Part shown: positions 34,550 through 43,484 of the stretch, piece by piece
How the letters are laid out: every line of letters starts with the position of its first letter
Numbering within the stretch: the stretch's first letter is position 1
The notes under the pieces: model-generated
Told to the model about the DNA's origin: nothing
What the model saw: only the letters and a program-made list of their open reading frames with translations
Databases searched by the model: none
Program-made: the position numbers and the translations under genes
From: Flavobacteriaceae bacterium
GTDB lineage: Bacteria; Bacteroidota; Bacteroidia; Flavobacteriales; Flavobacteriaceae
Reading direction: 5' to 3'
Length of the DNA stretch: 64,000 nucleotides
Assembly: GCA_028279515.1 (NCBI GenBank)
Contig: JANQNQ010000002.1
Location: 268,295-332,294 of the forward strand

Positions 34550-34578
34550 AAAAGGCCATCCAACGATGGCCTTTTTTT
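34550..34578 (+). terminator. Rho-independent terminator
   Basis: An 11-bp stem AAAAGGCCATC / GATGGCCTTTT with loop CAAC and a T-run. It ends the second barrel gene's transcript. Confidence 0.92.
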
Positions 34579-34600
34579 GTTAAAATGATGATTATTTTAA

Positions 34601-34637
34601 GCGTTCACAAAGTATTTAGCGCGTTCACAAAGTATTT
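34601..34637 (+). repeat. Two-copy direct repeat
   Basis: GCGTTCACAAAGTATTT occurs at 34601-34617 and again at 34621-34637, a 20-bp centre-to-centre distance (about two helical turns). Only three bases separate the copies. It could be a regulator binding site or a duplicated relic. Confidence 0.85.
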
Positions 34638-34708
34638 CTAGCTTTTTCTTTCAATTCGGCATAGTTTCGTTTCATGGTGTTTACGACGCGCCATTGTTAG
34701 TTTTAGCT

Positions 34709-34798
34709 GAAATTGGTTATTGACAATGGGGGTTATTTTGTCAACTTCCAATTTCGAACTTTAAAACCATCTTAGTAATCTAGGATGGTTTTTATATT
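34709..34798 (+). ncRNA. Candidate structured small RNA or xerD leader with terminator
   Basis: The first hairpin has an 8-bp outer stem GAAATTGG / CCAATTTC (34709-34716 with 34748-34755), a TTA/CTT internal loop, then a 7-bp inner stem TTGACAA / TTGTCAA (34720-34726 with 34738-34744). Eight bases later comes a 13-bp terminator stem, 34763-34775 with 34780-34792, loop TAAT and a T-rich tail. One G-T wobble in the terminator becomes an A-C mismatch on the other strand, favouring plus-strand transcription. The preceding gene already has its own terminator, so this second one probably ends a separate RNA. A possible promoter word is TAGTTTCG at 34662-34669. Confidence 0.45.
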
Positions 34799-34806
34799 TT
34801 TAGCAG

Positions 34807-35703
34807 ATGAAATGGCTTCAAGCATTAAAGGACTACCAACACTATTTGCGTATAGAGCGCGGATTGTCTAATAATTCAATTGAAAGCTATTCCTTAGACA
34901 TAAAGAAGCTGGTCAATTATCTTGAACAGCACGATATTAAGACCTCTCCTGTCCAAATAGATCATGAAGTCATTAAGCAATTCGTTTATGAGATGGCCAA
35001 AGTGGTCAACCCACGGACGCAGGCAAGAGTAATCTCTGGCATCAAAAGCTTCTTCAATTATTTGGTGTTCGAAGATTACCGCACCTCCAATCCCGCCGAA
35101 CTCATAGAAGTGCCAAAGATTGGAAGAAAGCTTCCAGATACTTTATCAGAGGAAGACATCACACTATTACTAAGCCATATCGACCTAAGTACTCCAGAAG
35201 GCGAACGCAACCGCGCCATCATTGAGACCTTATATGGTTGTGGGTTGCGCGTTACTGAACTTATCGAGCTTACGCTTTCTGATCTATTTTTCGAAGAAGG
35301 GTTCATCAAGGTCACGGGCAAGGGAAACAAACAACGCTTTGTTCCGATTACCGATATGGCAAAGAAATGTATTTCTATCTATAAGAATGAAGTACGTTCA
35401 CATCTGTCCGTCAAAAAAGGGCATGAGGATATTTTGTTTTTAAATCGAAGAGGAAGCCAATTGACACGGGCCATGATCTTCACGATCATTAAAAGATTGG
35501 CAGAAAAAAGCGGATTGAAAAAGAGCATTAGCCCACATACCTTTCGGCATTCATTTGCTACCCATCTCTTGGAAAATGGAGCGGATCTTAGGGCCATTCA
35601 GCTTATGCTGGGACATGAGAGTATTACGACCACCGAGGTCTACATGCATGTTGACCGAAGTCACCTTAGTGAGGTCATGAGAAAATACCACCCTAGAAAT
35701 TAA
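34807..35703 (+). CDS. xerD: Site-specific tyrosine recombinase XerD
   Basis: A 298-residue recombinase. The catalytic residues of the family are all present: Arg148 (CGLRVTEL), Lys172 (GKGNKQR), His244 and Arg247 (HTFRHSF), His270 (LGHES) and Tyr279 (TTTEVYMH). The N-terminal SAM-like domain covers about 1-95. It resolves chromosome dimers at dif. Its context is housekeeping; I see no integrated element. A TATATTTT word ends 6 bp before its ATG, so a very short leader is possible. Confidence 0.95.
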   Translation: MKWLQALKDYQHYLRIERGLSNNSIESYSLDIKKLVNYLEQHDIKTSPVQIDHEVIKQFVYEMAKVVNPRTQARVISGIKSFFNYLVFEDYRTSNPAELIEVPKIGRKLPDTLSEEDITLLLSHIDLSTPEGERNRAIIETLYGCGLRVTELIELTLSDLFFEEGFIKVTGKGNKQRFVPITDMAKKCISIYKNEVRSHLSVKKGHEDILFLNRRGSQLTRAMIFTIIKRLAEKSGLKKSISPHTFRHSFATHLLENGADLRAIQLMLGHESITTTEVYMHVDRSHLSEVMRKYHPRN

Positions 35704-35739
35704 GCTTTTACGTATCTTTAGTTTCTTTTTACAAAGCGT

Positions 35740-37443
35740 ATGTCTACAGAATCAAATTACAGAAAATGGTGGAAAGAAGGGGTCGTATATCAAATATATC
35801 CCAGAAGTTTTCAGGACTCTACTGGAAACGGAATTGGCGACCTTCGTGGTATCATCAACCGTTTGGACTACATCAAAAGTTTAGGTGTCGACATTATCTG
35901 GTTGAATCCAATTTACGAATCACCCAATGACGACAATGGATATGACATTAGCGATTACCGAAGTATCTTGGCTGACTTTGGGTTGATGAAAGATTTTGAA
36001 GAATTGCTCGATGGGCTTCATCAACGCGGTTTAAAATTGGTAATGGATCTAGTGGTCAATCATTGCAGCGATGAGCACCAATGGTTTAAATCATCTAGAA
36101 GCAGCCGTGACAGTCTTCATCGAGACTTTTACCACTGGTGGCCAGCAGAGAAAGGAGTTCCGCCCAAGCGATGGAGTTACTTTGATGTTGCCAGCAATGC
36201 ATGGCAATACGACGAAACCACAGACGCTTACTACCTGCATTATTTCTCTGTAAAACAGCCTGACCTAAACTGGGAAAATCCTGCGCTCAGAAAAGAGATC
36301 TATGACATGATGCACTTTTGGTTCAAAAAAGGAGTTGACGGTTTTAGAATGGACGTGATCTCGTTTTTATCAAAAGAGAAGCCCTATCCCCAACTTCCAG
36401 AAAATTATACCCCTGAACAATATATCTCCTTTTATGCAAAGGGACCACAACTTCATAACTATCTGAATGAAATGCACAATGAAGTGCTAAAGCATTATGA
36501 TGCGATGACCGTAGGCGAGGCACCAGGCGTCACACTTGAAAATGCATTGGATTTTGTAGATGAAGACCGAGAAGAACTCAATATGTTTTTTCACTTTGAC
36601 CTGATGGGATTGGACCGCGCCGAAGGTGAAGTTTTTAAGATGAATCCTAATGGATGGAAGCTAGGTGAATTCAAAAAGGTTTTTTCTGATTGGGACGCTG
36701 TGTTCGCCAAAAAAGGATGGGGAAGTCTTTTTCTCAGTAACCATGATTTTCCTAGAACCGTCAGCAGATGGGGAAATGATACGGCAGAGCATTGGCGTAA
36801 TGCTACTACCCTTTTGCACACCTTTTTATTGACCATGCGAGGCACCCCCTATTTCTACAATGGAGATGAGATCGGTATGACAAATATTCGCTTTGAAAAC
36901 ATTGAAGAGTACAGAGATATTAATACCATCAACAAGTACAAGCAACTACAAGAATTAGGAGAAGACCTTCAAGAATTCATCGAAGATCAAAAAGAAGCTG
37001 GGCGTGATAATGCACGAACTCCCATGCAATGGAGTGATGACATAAATGCAGGATTTACAACGGGAACCCCATGGATCAGTGTGAACGAAAACCATCGAGG
37101 GAAAGTTTCAGTAAAAGTGCAGGAAGAAGATCAATACTCACCACTTCAATATTTTCGTAAGATGGTGAGCATTCGTAAGGAACATATTGGGCTCGTCTAT
37201 GGTCAATATGAATTAATCGATTCAAACAACGAGCAGGTCTATGCCTACTTGCGCTCCTGGAATCAGGATCGCTTTTTGGTGATGCTCAACTTTTCTACTG
37301 AGACCCTCACCTATTCCTTGCCAAAAGAAATCAACTACAACGCAAATAAACTGATCATCAGTAATGACCGTGTTCGGGATGACAAAACCTATAAAGAGTT
37401 TATGCTTCGACCCTACCAAGCTGTTGTCTATAAATTGATCTGA
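35740..37443 (+). CDS. GH13 alpha-glucosidase (oligo-1,6-glucosidase/sucrose-isomerase-like)
   Basis: A 567-residue glycoside hydrolase with a (beta/alpha)8 barrel. The GH13 regions are visible: DLVVNH at 103-108, GFRMDV at 201-206 with nucleophile Asp205, VGEAPG at 258-263 with acid/base Glu260, and SNHDFPR at 333-339 with Asp336. The usual Gln after NHD is Phe here. No signal peptide is seen, so it is cytoplasmic and probably hydrolyses alpha-linked glucosides or oligosaccharides. No transporter or SusCD pair lies beside it. Confidence 0.92.
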   Translation: MSTESNYRKWWKEGVVYQIYPRSFQDSTGNGIGDLRGIINRLDYIKSLGVDIIWLNPIYESPNDDNGYDISDYRSILADFGLMKDFEELLDGLHQRGLKLVMDLVVNHCSDEHQWFKSSRSSRDSLHRDFYHWWPAEKGVPPKRWSYFDVASNAWQYDETTDAYYLHYFSVKQPDLNWENPALRKEIYDMMHFWFKKGVDGFRMDVISFLSKEKPYPQLPENYTPEQYISFYAKGPQLHNYLNEMHNEVLKHYDAMTVGEAPGVTLENALDFVDEDREELNMFFHFDLMGLDRAEGEVFKMNPNGWKLGEFKKVFSDWDAVFAKKGWGSLFLSNHDFPRTVSRWGNDTAEHWRNATTLLHTFLLTMRGTPYFYNGDEIGMTNIRFENIEEYRDINTINKYKQLQELGEDLQEFIEDQKEAGRDNARTPMQWSDDINAGFTTGTPWISVNENHRGKVSVKVQEEDQYSPLQYFRKMVSIRKEHIGLVYGQYELIDSNNEQVYAYLRSWNQDRFLVMLNFSTETLTYSLPKEINYNANKLIISNDRVRDDKTYKEFMLRPYQAVVYKLI

Positions 37444-37665
37444 GAAGGTCATTTTAAGCAAAATAGACATTGCCACACCTCAACATTCTCCTTCTTTGCC
37501 AACCGTTTATTGGCGTTTCACAACATTTTCTTTAACACTTTTAGATTTTCGATCTATATTTTGAAAGAATTCCTGTTTGCACAGCACTCAAATATCCGTT
37601 TGGCCCCATCAATGGACATGAATTAAGATGTTGCGCAAATGGACTATTAGTTTAACCTACAAGCC

Positions 37666-39150
37666 ATGTTATTGCATCAAGACGAATTCATATTGTCTAA
37701 AATATCTGAACAGGTAGATGGATTAATCTATCAGTTTCAATTGTTTCGAAGCGGAAGAAATAGTTTTCCGTTTGCGAGTCAAGGCATCATGGACATCTAC
37801 GAGGTTACTCCAGAGGAAGTTCAGGAAGACGGAAGTATCGTCTTTGATCGAACGTACTACGAAGACAAAAAATTGCTTCTTGACACCCTTAAACATTCCA
37901 CCAAAACTTTAACCAAATGGACGCTAGATTACAGAGTAGACTTGCCCAATAAGGGCGTGCGTTGGTTACGTGGAAATGGGCAACCAGAAGCACAAGCCGA
38001 TGGCAGCATCATTTGGCATGGATATATCAAAGACATTACCGAACGTAAGAATGCAGAGCTTGAATTGTTAGAAAATAAATTGAGAATGGAGTTCGCCTTA
38101 GAAAATTCTGACTATGGCGTTTGGGACTGGAAGGTCCAGGAAAACTCGGCTTTCTTCTCAAAACAGCTCAAAAAGATTTTAGGATTTGAACCCCATGAGA
38201 TCGTTGATCCCGCTAAAGACTGGACCCAACGTGTACATCCAGAAGACCTTTCGGGCTATCTCGATAAGATCGTAAGACATTTTAAAGGTGAGACCAAGTA
38301 TTATGAAAACGAACAGCGCATTCGTTGTAAAGATGGCTCGTACAAATGGATCCTAGATCGCGGTAAAGCTATTGAGCGGGATAAAGGCGGAAAAGTTACG
38401 CGTGTCATCGGAACTTACTCTGACATTAGCTGGATCAAAGAGAAAGAAGAAGAACTCAAGAACACTATCGACATCATTGGCGAACAAAACAAGCGTCTGC
38501 TTAATTTTGCTCATATCGTTTCCCATAACCTGAAGAATCACTCCGGAAACTTTCAAATGTCATTAGACCTTCTTAATTCTGCTATTACCAAAGAAGAAAA
38601 AGAAGAGACCGTTGGATACTTACGAACAATCTCCGACTCTTTGTCTGATACAATCAACCATCTTAATGAGATCGTCGCTATACAGGTCAACGCTCACCAA
38701 CAAAAAGAGTGTCTCAACCTTCATAAGTTCATAAAGGACAATATCGACTTGTTGCAAGGAGAGATTTCAAGTAGAAAAGCCAACGTTATCAATAAAGTAG
38801 ACCCAGAACTCTGCATAGATCATCTCCCAGCATATCTAGACAGTATTTTGCTTAACTTATTGTCCAACGCACTAAAATACAGCGTTGAAGGCCGAAATCC
38901 GGTAATCGAATTTTGGTCGGAAAACATCGACGGAAAAAAAATACTCTACATACAAGACAATGGGAAGGGTATCGACCTCGAAAAGTTCAAATCCCATGTT
39001 TTTGGAATGTACCAGACATTTCACGGTAACAGTGACGCCGTAGGTATTGGCTTGTTTATTACCAAAAACCAGGTAGAAGCCATGGGTGGCACCATTGAAT
39101 TAGAAAGTAAATTGGGTGAAGGTACTACTTTCCGTATCACTTTTGCATAA
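37666..39150 (+). CDS. PAS-domain sensor histidine kinase
   Basis: A 494-residue soluble kinase with no membrane helix. Two PAS/PAC units are visible (about 15-130 and 140-260; the second contains DYGVWDWKVQ and ends IGTYSDIS). The dimerisation/phospho-acceptor helix reads HIVSHNLKN (His287 in the SHN motif). The HATPase_c domain has an N-box LLNLLSNALKYS and DNGKGIDL. Its response regulator is not adjacent. Confidence 0.92.
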   Translation: MLLHQDEFILSKISEQVDGLIYQFQLFRSGRNSFPFASQGIMDIYEVTPEEVQEDGSIVFDRTYYEDKKLLLDTLKHSTKTLTKWTLDYRVDLPNKGVRWLRGNGQPEAQADGSIIWHGYIKDITERKNAELELLENKLRMEFALENSDYGVWDWKVQENSAFFSKQLKKILGFEPHEIVDPAKDWTQRVHPEDLSGYLDKIVRHFKGETKYYENEQRIRCKDGSYKWILDRGKAIERDKGGKVTRVIGTYSDISWIKEKEEELKNTIDIIGEQNKRLLNFAHIVSHNLKNHSGNFQMSLDLLNSAITKEEKEETVGYLRTISDSLSDTINHLNEIVAIQVNAHQQKECLNLHKFIKDNIDLLQGEISSRKANVINKVDPELCIDHLPAYLDSILLNLLSNALKYSVEGRNPVIEFWSENIDGKKILYIQDNGKGIDLEKFKSHVFGMYQTFHGNSDAVGIGLFITKNQVEAMGGTIELESKLGEGTTFRITFA

Positions 39151-39153
39151 AAA

Positions 39154-39174
39154 AATCCAGCACTCGGCTGGATT
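39154..39174. terminator. Hairpin terminator between convergent genes
   Basis: AATCCAGC / GCTGGATT with a 5-nt loop. On the minus strand it is followed by a T-run, so it fits rny best; it may also serve the kinase gene. Confidence 0.7.
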
Positions 39175-39198
39175 CTCTATATTTTATATTTTGCAATC

Positions 39199-40764
39199 TT
39201 ATTTAGCGATATTGACCGCACGTGTTTCTCTGATCACCGTCACTTTAACTTGACCAGGATAGGTCATATCGGTCTGTATTTTTTGAGAAATCTCAAATGA
39301 AAGTTGTGCCGCTTTATCATCACTTACCTTTTCACTTTCAACGATTACACGTAGTTCCCTACCAGCTTGGATCGCGTAAGCCTTTTTAACACCTGTAAAA
39401 CCGAAAGCAATATCTTCAAGATCCTTGAGACGTTGAATGTAGCTATCCAATACTTGGCGACGTGCTCCAGGGCGCGCTCCAGAGATAGCATCACATACTT
39501 GAACGATCGGCGCCAACATAGATTTCATTTCTACTTCGTCGTGGTGCGCTCCAACCGCGTTGCAAACGTCGGGTTTCTCACCGTATTTTTCGGCCCATTG
39601 CATCCCTAAGATAGCGTGAGGCACTTCTGTTTCTTCTTCTGGCACTTTTCCAATATCATGCAGCAGTCCGGCTCTTTTGGCCAATTTTGGGTTGAGTCCA
39701 AGTTCAGCGGCCATCAAACCACAAAGCTTAGCTACTTCACGCGAGTGCTGTAAAAGATTCTGTCCGTAAGAAGAACGATAACGCATTCTACCCACAGCCT
39801 TGATCAACTCAGGATGCAATCCGTGAATACCAAGATCGATCACGGTACGCTTCCCTACCTCAACGATCTCATCATTGATCTGTTTGGTCGTCTTTCTTAC
39901 GATCTCTTCGATACGAGCAGGGTGAATACGTCCGTCAGTAACTAACTTGTGTAATGACAACCTAGCCACTTCTCTTCGAACAGAGTCAAAGCAAGAAAGG
40001 ATGATAGCTTCAGGAGTGTCGTCTACAATAATCTCAACACCTGTTGCAGATTCTAATGCACGAATATTACGTCCTTCTCTACCAATGATTCTTCCTTTCA
40101 CATCATCAGATTCCAAGTTGAAGACCGAGACACAGTTTTCAATAGCCTCTTCAGTCCCAATTCGTTGGATCGTGTTGATGATGATCTTTTTAGCCTCTTG
40201 TTGCGCAGTAAGCTTGGCCTCTTCCATCTTATCCTGAACATATGCCATGGCATCACTCTTCGCTTCTGACTTAAGTGAAGCTACCAATTGTTCTTTGGCA
40301 TCCTCTGCCGATAGGCCCGAGATTACCTCAAGTTGTTCGATTTGGCTTTTATGAAGTTTGTCTAGCTCAGATTGTTTCTTGTCTAAAAAGTCAAGGCGAT
40401 AATCATAATCTTTTGACTTGTTCTCTAGTTGATCGTTAAGTTTTTTGTTTTTAGAAAGCTCGTTAGAGACCTGTGATTCTTTGTCTCGAATTCTCTTTTC
40501 GGCATCGGCCATTTTCTTGTCACGTGCCAAAATTTCCTTTTCGTGCTCGGCCTTGAGTTCAAGAAATTTCTCTTTGGCCTTGAGGATCTTATCTTTTTTA
40601 ATGCTTTCTCCTTCGCTGTTGGCCAGTTTTACAATCGAGCTGGCTTCCTTCTTAGCATTACTTATAACTTTAGAGGCATTCCCCTTTTCGAGCATCTTCG
40701 CAATTAGGAAACCTGCGACCAATGCTACGACCCCTACAATAATGATTATTGTTATGTTGTCCAT
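39199..40764 (-). CDS. rny: Ribonuclease Y
   Basis: A 521-residue endoribonuclease. It has an N-terminal membrane anchor (about 3-22), a long coiled coil, a KH domain with [10 protein letters not shown] (224-233), and an HD domain whose metal-binding pair is at 369-370 (LLHDIGK). Architecture and length match RNase Y. It acts at the inner membrane in mRNA turnover. A probable 6S RNA lies between it and zapA. Confidence 0.96.
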   Translation of the reverse strand: MDNITIIIIVGVVALVAGFLIAKMLEKGNASKVISNAKKEASSIVKLANSEGESIKKDKILKAKEKFLELKAEHEKEILARDKKMADAEKRIRDKESQVSNELSKNKKLNDQLENKSKDYDYRLDFLDKKQSELDKLHKSQIEQLEVISGLSAEDAKEQLVASLKSEAKSDAMAYVQDKMEEAKLTAQQEAKKIIINTIQRIGTEEAIENCVSVFNLESDDVKGRIIGREGRNIRALESATGVEIIVDDTPEAIILSCFDSVRREVARLSLHKLVTDGRIHPARIEEIVRKTTKQINDEIVEVGKRTVIDLGIHGLHPELIKAVGRMRYRSSYGQNLLQHSREVAKLCGLMAAELGLNPKLAKRAGLLHDIGKVPEEETEVPHAILGMQWAEKYGEKPDVCNAVGAHHDEVEMKSMLAPIVQVCDAISGARPGARRQVLDSYIQRLKDLEDIAFGFTGVKKAYAIQAGRELRVIVESEKVSDDKAAQLSFEISQKIQTDMTYPGQVKVTVIRETRAVNIAK

Positions 40765-40787
40765 GTGATGATTAGTTTATAAAAAAA

Positions 40788-40949
40788 GCCTACACTAGCA
40801 ATGAGTTTCGTATAAACTCCATAAAAACAAGTTTAGGGCTAACAAGCTGGTCAAGGATCCGTTCGGAGACGGCTTGCTTTTACAACTTAAACTCACCCTT
40901 TTTAATTTAATAACGTTGAGTTTATCAAAAAATAATAACTAATGTAGGC
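40788..40949 (-). ncRNA. ssrS: Probable 6S RNA (6S-Flavo-like)
   Basis: A 224-bp gap between zapA and rny contains a long rod-like fold. Its closing stem is 11 bp (40939-40949 with 40788-40798); on the minus strand its only irregular pair is a U-G wobble, while on the plus strand it is a C-A mismatch. Inner pairings are 40812-40819/40918-40925, 40830-40835/40888-40893, and an apical hairpin 40843-40847/40872-40876 with GUC/GAC and UCC/GGA. A large central bubble remains. Seven T residues follow the closing stem on the minus strand. In many bacteria 6S RNA lies beside zapA. It would regulate RNA polymerase. Confidence 0.6.
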
Positions 40950-40988
40950 AGTACCTATTTGTTTATTTAAAAGAACTTTTCAATTTAT

Positions 40989-41282
40989 TTAAGAAGCCAA
41001 ATGCGTATGCAGCAAATCATTCAACGACCTAAGTCGATCATGTAATTCTTCATTCACATTCTCCTTATCAATACTTTTTTGTTCGATCTGCGCGGCAAAC
41101 TGAAGGGCGCACATGGCCAATACATCTTGCTTATCCCTAACCGCATAGTTTTGCTCAAACTGCTTGATCATTTCTTCGATCTTCTTTGCGGCCTTTCGGA
41201 GTCCTTCTTCCTGACTTGGTGCAATCGTCAAAGGATATACGCGATCAGCGATCGAGATCTTTATTTTGAGCTTATCATCCAT
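40989..41282 (-). CDS. zapA: Cell division protein ZapA
   Basis: A 97-residue protein with the ZapA pattern: LKIKISIADRVYPLTI, then EEGLRKAAKKIEEMI, then DVLAMCALQFAAQ, and a C-terminal coiled coil. ZapA crosslinks FtsZ filaments at the septum. It is 14 bp downstream of a coiled-coil gene in the same transcript. Confidence 0.9.
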   Translation of the reverse strand: MDDKLKIKISIADRVYPLTIAPSQEEGLRKAAKKIEEMIKQFEQNYAVRDKQDVLAMCALQFAAQIEQKSIDKENVNEELHDRLRSLNDLLHTHLAS

Positions 41283-41296
41283 AATTTAGCAGAACC

Positions 41297-41587
41297 TTAT
41301 TCAGACAACTGTGCTATACAATGGTCTATCTCTCTTATTAAAGTATTTATTTTAAGCTTAGCTTCTGTTTTACTTTCACTACTGCCTAGTACTGAATTTG
41401 CCATTTTAAGTGACTCATATTTTTGCTGCCAATCTTCGATAACCTTATCTTGATCTACCAGCTTTTGTTCAGAAACTGCCAACTCTTGTGTAAGTTTCAA
41501 ATTAGATTTCTTCAAAAGCTCCAGCTTGTGGAGCAATTTACTTATTCTATTCTCAAGAGTATCAACGATTTCCGTTATGTCACTCAT
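41297..41587 (-). CDS. Coiled-coil protein cotranscribed with zapA
   Basis: A 96-residue protein almost entirely helical with heptad-like Leu/Ile spacing (DTLENRISKLLHKLELLKKS, then LTQELAVSEQKLVDQDKV). I do not recognise a named family; its position directly before zapA and its length suggest a division-related partner, comparable in style but not in proven homology to ZapB. Confidence 0.75.
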   Translation of the reverse strand: MSDITEIVDTLENRISKLLHKLELLKKSNLKLTQELAVSEQKLVDQDKVIEDWQQKYESLKMANSVLGSSESKTEAKLKINTLIREIDHCIAQLSE

Positions 41588-41615
41588 ACGTGCAACTTTT
41601 CAATACGTATCTTCA

Positions 41616-41646
41616 CAAAGTTAACATACCTATGATAACTTAGCAA
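41616..41646 (-). promoter_or_regulatory. Promoter of the zapA operon
   Basis: On the minus strand a TTG -33 box (41644-41646), a 20-bp spacer, and TAACTTTG (41616-41623), an exact TAnnTTTG match, 28 bp before the coiled-coil gene start. Confidence 0.75.
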
Positions 41647-41777
41647 CTGTTTTTTAACAATTTTTGAAAGCCAAGCGTATACAATTGTAAAACAACCGAA
41701 TACAATGGCGCAATTTTTGTACAACAAAAAACTTCATTCTTAGTTATCAAAATAGTATTTTAGCAACACACTTAAAT

Positions 41778-43478
41778 ATGATGGTTAGAGCGTTTGTTTT
41801 ATTGTTTTTTTGTACCTCACTTCTTTATCCTCAACAAAAATACCCAGTCGATGATTTCAGGTCTCCTGTAGACATAGGGATCGTACTATCTGGAACCTTC
41901 GGAGAGTTACGGTCCAATCATTTCCATTCCGGAATTGATATCAAGACTCAAAAACGAGAAGGTCTCAAGATCTATGCGATTGGTGATGGCTACGTTTCGA
42001 GGATCAAGGTTTCTCATTGGGGCTTCGGAAAGGCTTTATACGTAAAACATCCTAACGGTTTTACTTCGGTCTATGCCCACCTGCAGAAGTTTTCGCCAAA
42101 AATTGAGGCCTATGTAAAAGCCATTCAGTATAACAAAAAATCCTTCGAAATGCAGGTATATCCTGAAAGCGATGAACTGACGTTAACCAAAGGAGAGGTA
42201 ATTGCCTTTTCTGGCAACACAGGAGGATCAGCGGGACCGCACCTTCACTTTGAGATTCGAGATTCTAAAAACTCAAAACCCATCAACCCTTTATTCTTCG
42301 GCTTGCATGTTGACGACCATAAAAAACCCGTAGTTCAAGGGGTATTTGCCTATCCCATTGCCGACTCGTCTCACGTAAACCGATCCAATAAAAAATTACA
42401 GATCAACATCAATCGCCAAGAAGACGGCAGTTTTCTTGCAGATAAAGTCACCGCCTACGGAAAGATTGGTTTTGGGGTCAATTCTTTTGACCGTCAAGAT
42501 CTGGCCTATAATAAGAACGGAGTCTACAAAGTAGCTCTACAGGTAAACGGAAACAAAAAATTCGAATACGACTTCGAATCGTTTTCCTTTAATGAGACCC
42601 GTTATATCAATACCTTGATCGATTATTCACATTACAAAAGCCTGAAACAACGCATCCAAAAACTGTTTAGAGTTCCGGCAAATACGCTTAGCATCTATAA
42701 TGAAACTATCGATGAGGGATATCTTCACATTGAAGAAAATAAGTCGTACAACGTAAGCATACATATTAAGGATTTTGAGGATAACGAAACTGTTATTAGA
42801 ATTCCGATAGAAGGAAAAAAGGATAGCATTCTTCAAAAGGAAGAAGTGAAAGTGACCGACAAGTTTCTGCTAGCTAATAGAGACAATATATATCCCCTTG
42901 GCAAGCATGAGGTATATTTTCCGAAGAACACCTTTTACAATAATTTCTTCATCGACCTTAAGAACACCAATGATACTTTGACCATCCACAACGATAAAGT
43001 TCCGGCCCATAAGAACTTTACTGTGACCTTTGACGTTTCGAACTATACCAAGGCACAACGACAAAAAATGTTTATCGGTAACCTCAACAGTAAAAAGAGT
43101 GTGAGCTATAACACTACCAAAAAGAACGGTGAGCGTTTTACGCTACGCACAAAAAGCCTTGGCACGTATTTCTTGGCCACCGATGATGAACCGCCAACTG
43201 TAAAACCCGTAAATTTTTCAGAAGGAAAATGGCTGTCTAAATACAAGTACTTAAAGTTGAAGATCGAAGACAAAGTATCAGGCATCAAGACATACCGTGG
43301 CAAGATTGACGGAAAATGGGTACTGTTTGAATACGAGCCCAAACGAAAAACATTGACCTTTGATTTTGAAGATCTTCCGCTGCAAGCGACCAAACATCTT
43401 TTAGAACTTGAGGTGACCGATAATGTTGGAAATAGTACTACATTTACAACCACATTTTACAGAAAAGAACTAAACTAA
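41778..43478 (+). CDS. Secreted M23-family metallopeptidase
   Basis: A 566-residue protein with a signal peptide (to about Gln19). The M23 zinc site is intact: HFHSGID at 48-54 (His50, Asp54) and HLHFEI at 155-160 (His155, His157). M23 enzymes cut peptidoglycan peptide bridges. Residues about 190-566 are beta-rich and lack a named domain in my reading. The TonB receptor gene begins 6 bp after its stop, which suggests co-expression. Confidence 0.92.
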   Translation: MMVRAFVLLFFCTSLLYPQQKYPVDDFRSPVDIGIVLSGTFGELRSNHFHSGIDIKTQKREGLKIYAIGDGYVSRIKVSHWGFGKALYVKHPNGFTSVYAHLQKFSPKIEAYVKAIQYNKKSFEMQVYPESDELTLTKGEVIAFSGNTGGSAGPHLHFEIRDSKNSKPINPLFFGLHVDDHKKPVVQGVFAYPIADSSHVNRSNKKLQININRQEDGSFLADKVTAYGKIGFGVNSFDRQDLAYNKNGVYKVALQVNGNKKFEYDFESFSFNETRYINTLIDYSHYKSLKQRIQKLFRVPANTLSIYNETIDEGYLHIEENKSYNVSIHIKDFEDNETVIRIPIEGKKDSILQKEEVKVTDKFLLANRDNIYPLGKHEVYFPKNTFYNNFFIDLKNTNDTLTIHNDKVPAHKNFTVTFDVSNYTKAQRQKMFIGNLNSKKSVSYNTTKKNGERFTLRTKSLGTYFLATDDEPPTVKPVNFSEGKWLSKYKYLKLKIEDKVSGIKTYRGKIDGKWVLFEYEPKRKTLTFDFEDLPLQATKHLLELEVTDNVGNSTTFTTTFYRKELN

Positions 43479-43484
43479 TTTAGA

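Noticed and set aside
34601..35703. Integrated element with xerD as integrase
   Set aside because: XerD has housekeeping features, neighbours are ordinary, no second boundary, tRNA or cargo genes are visible, and the 17-bp repeat flanks nothing.
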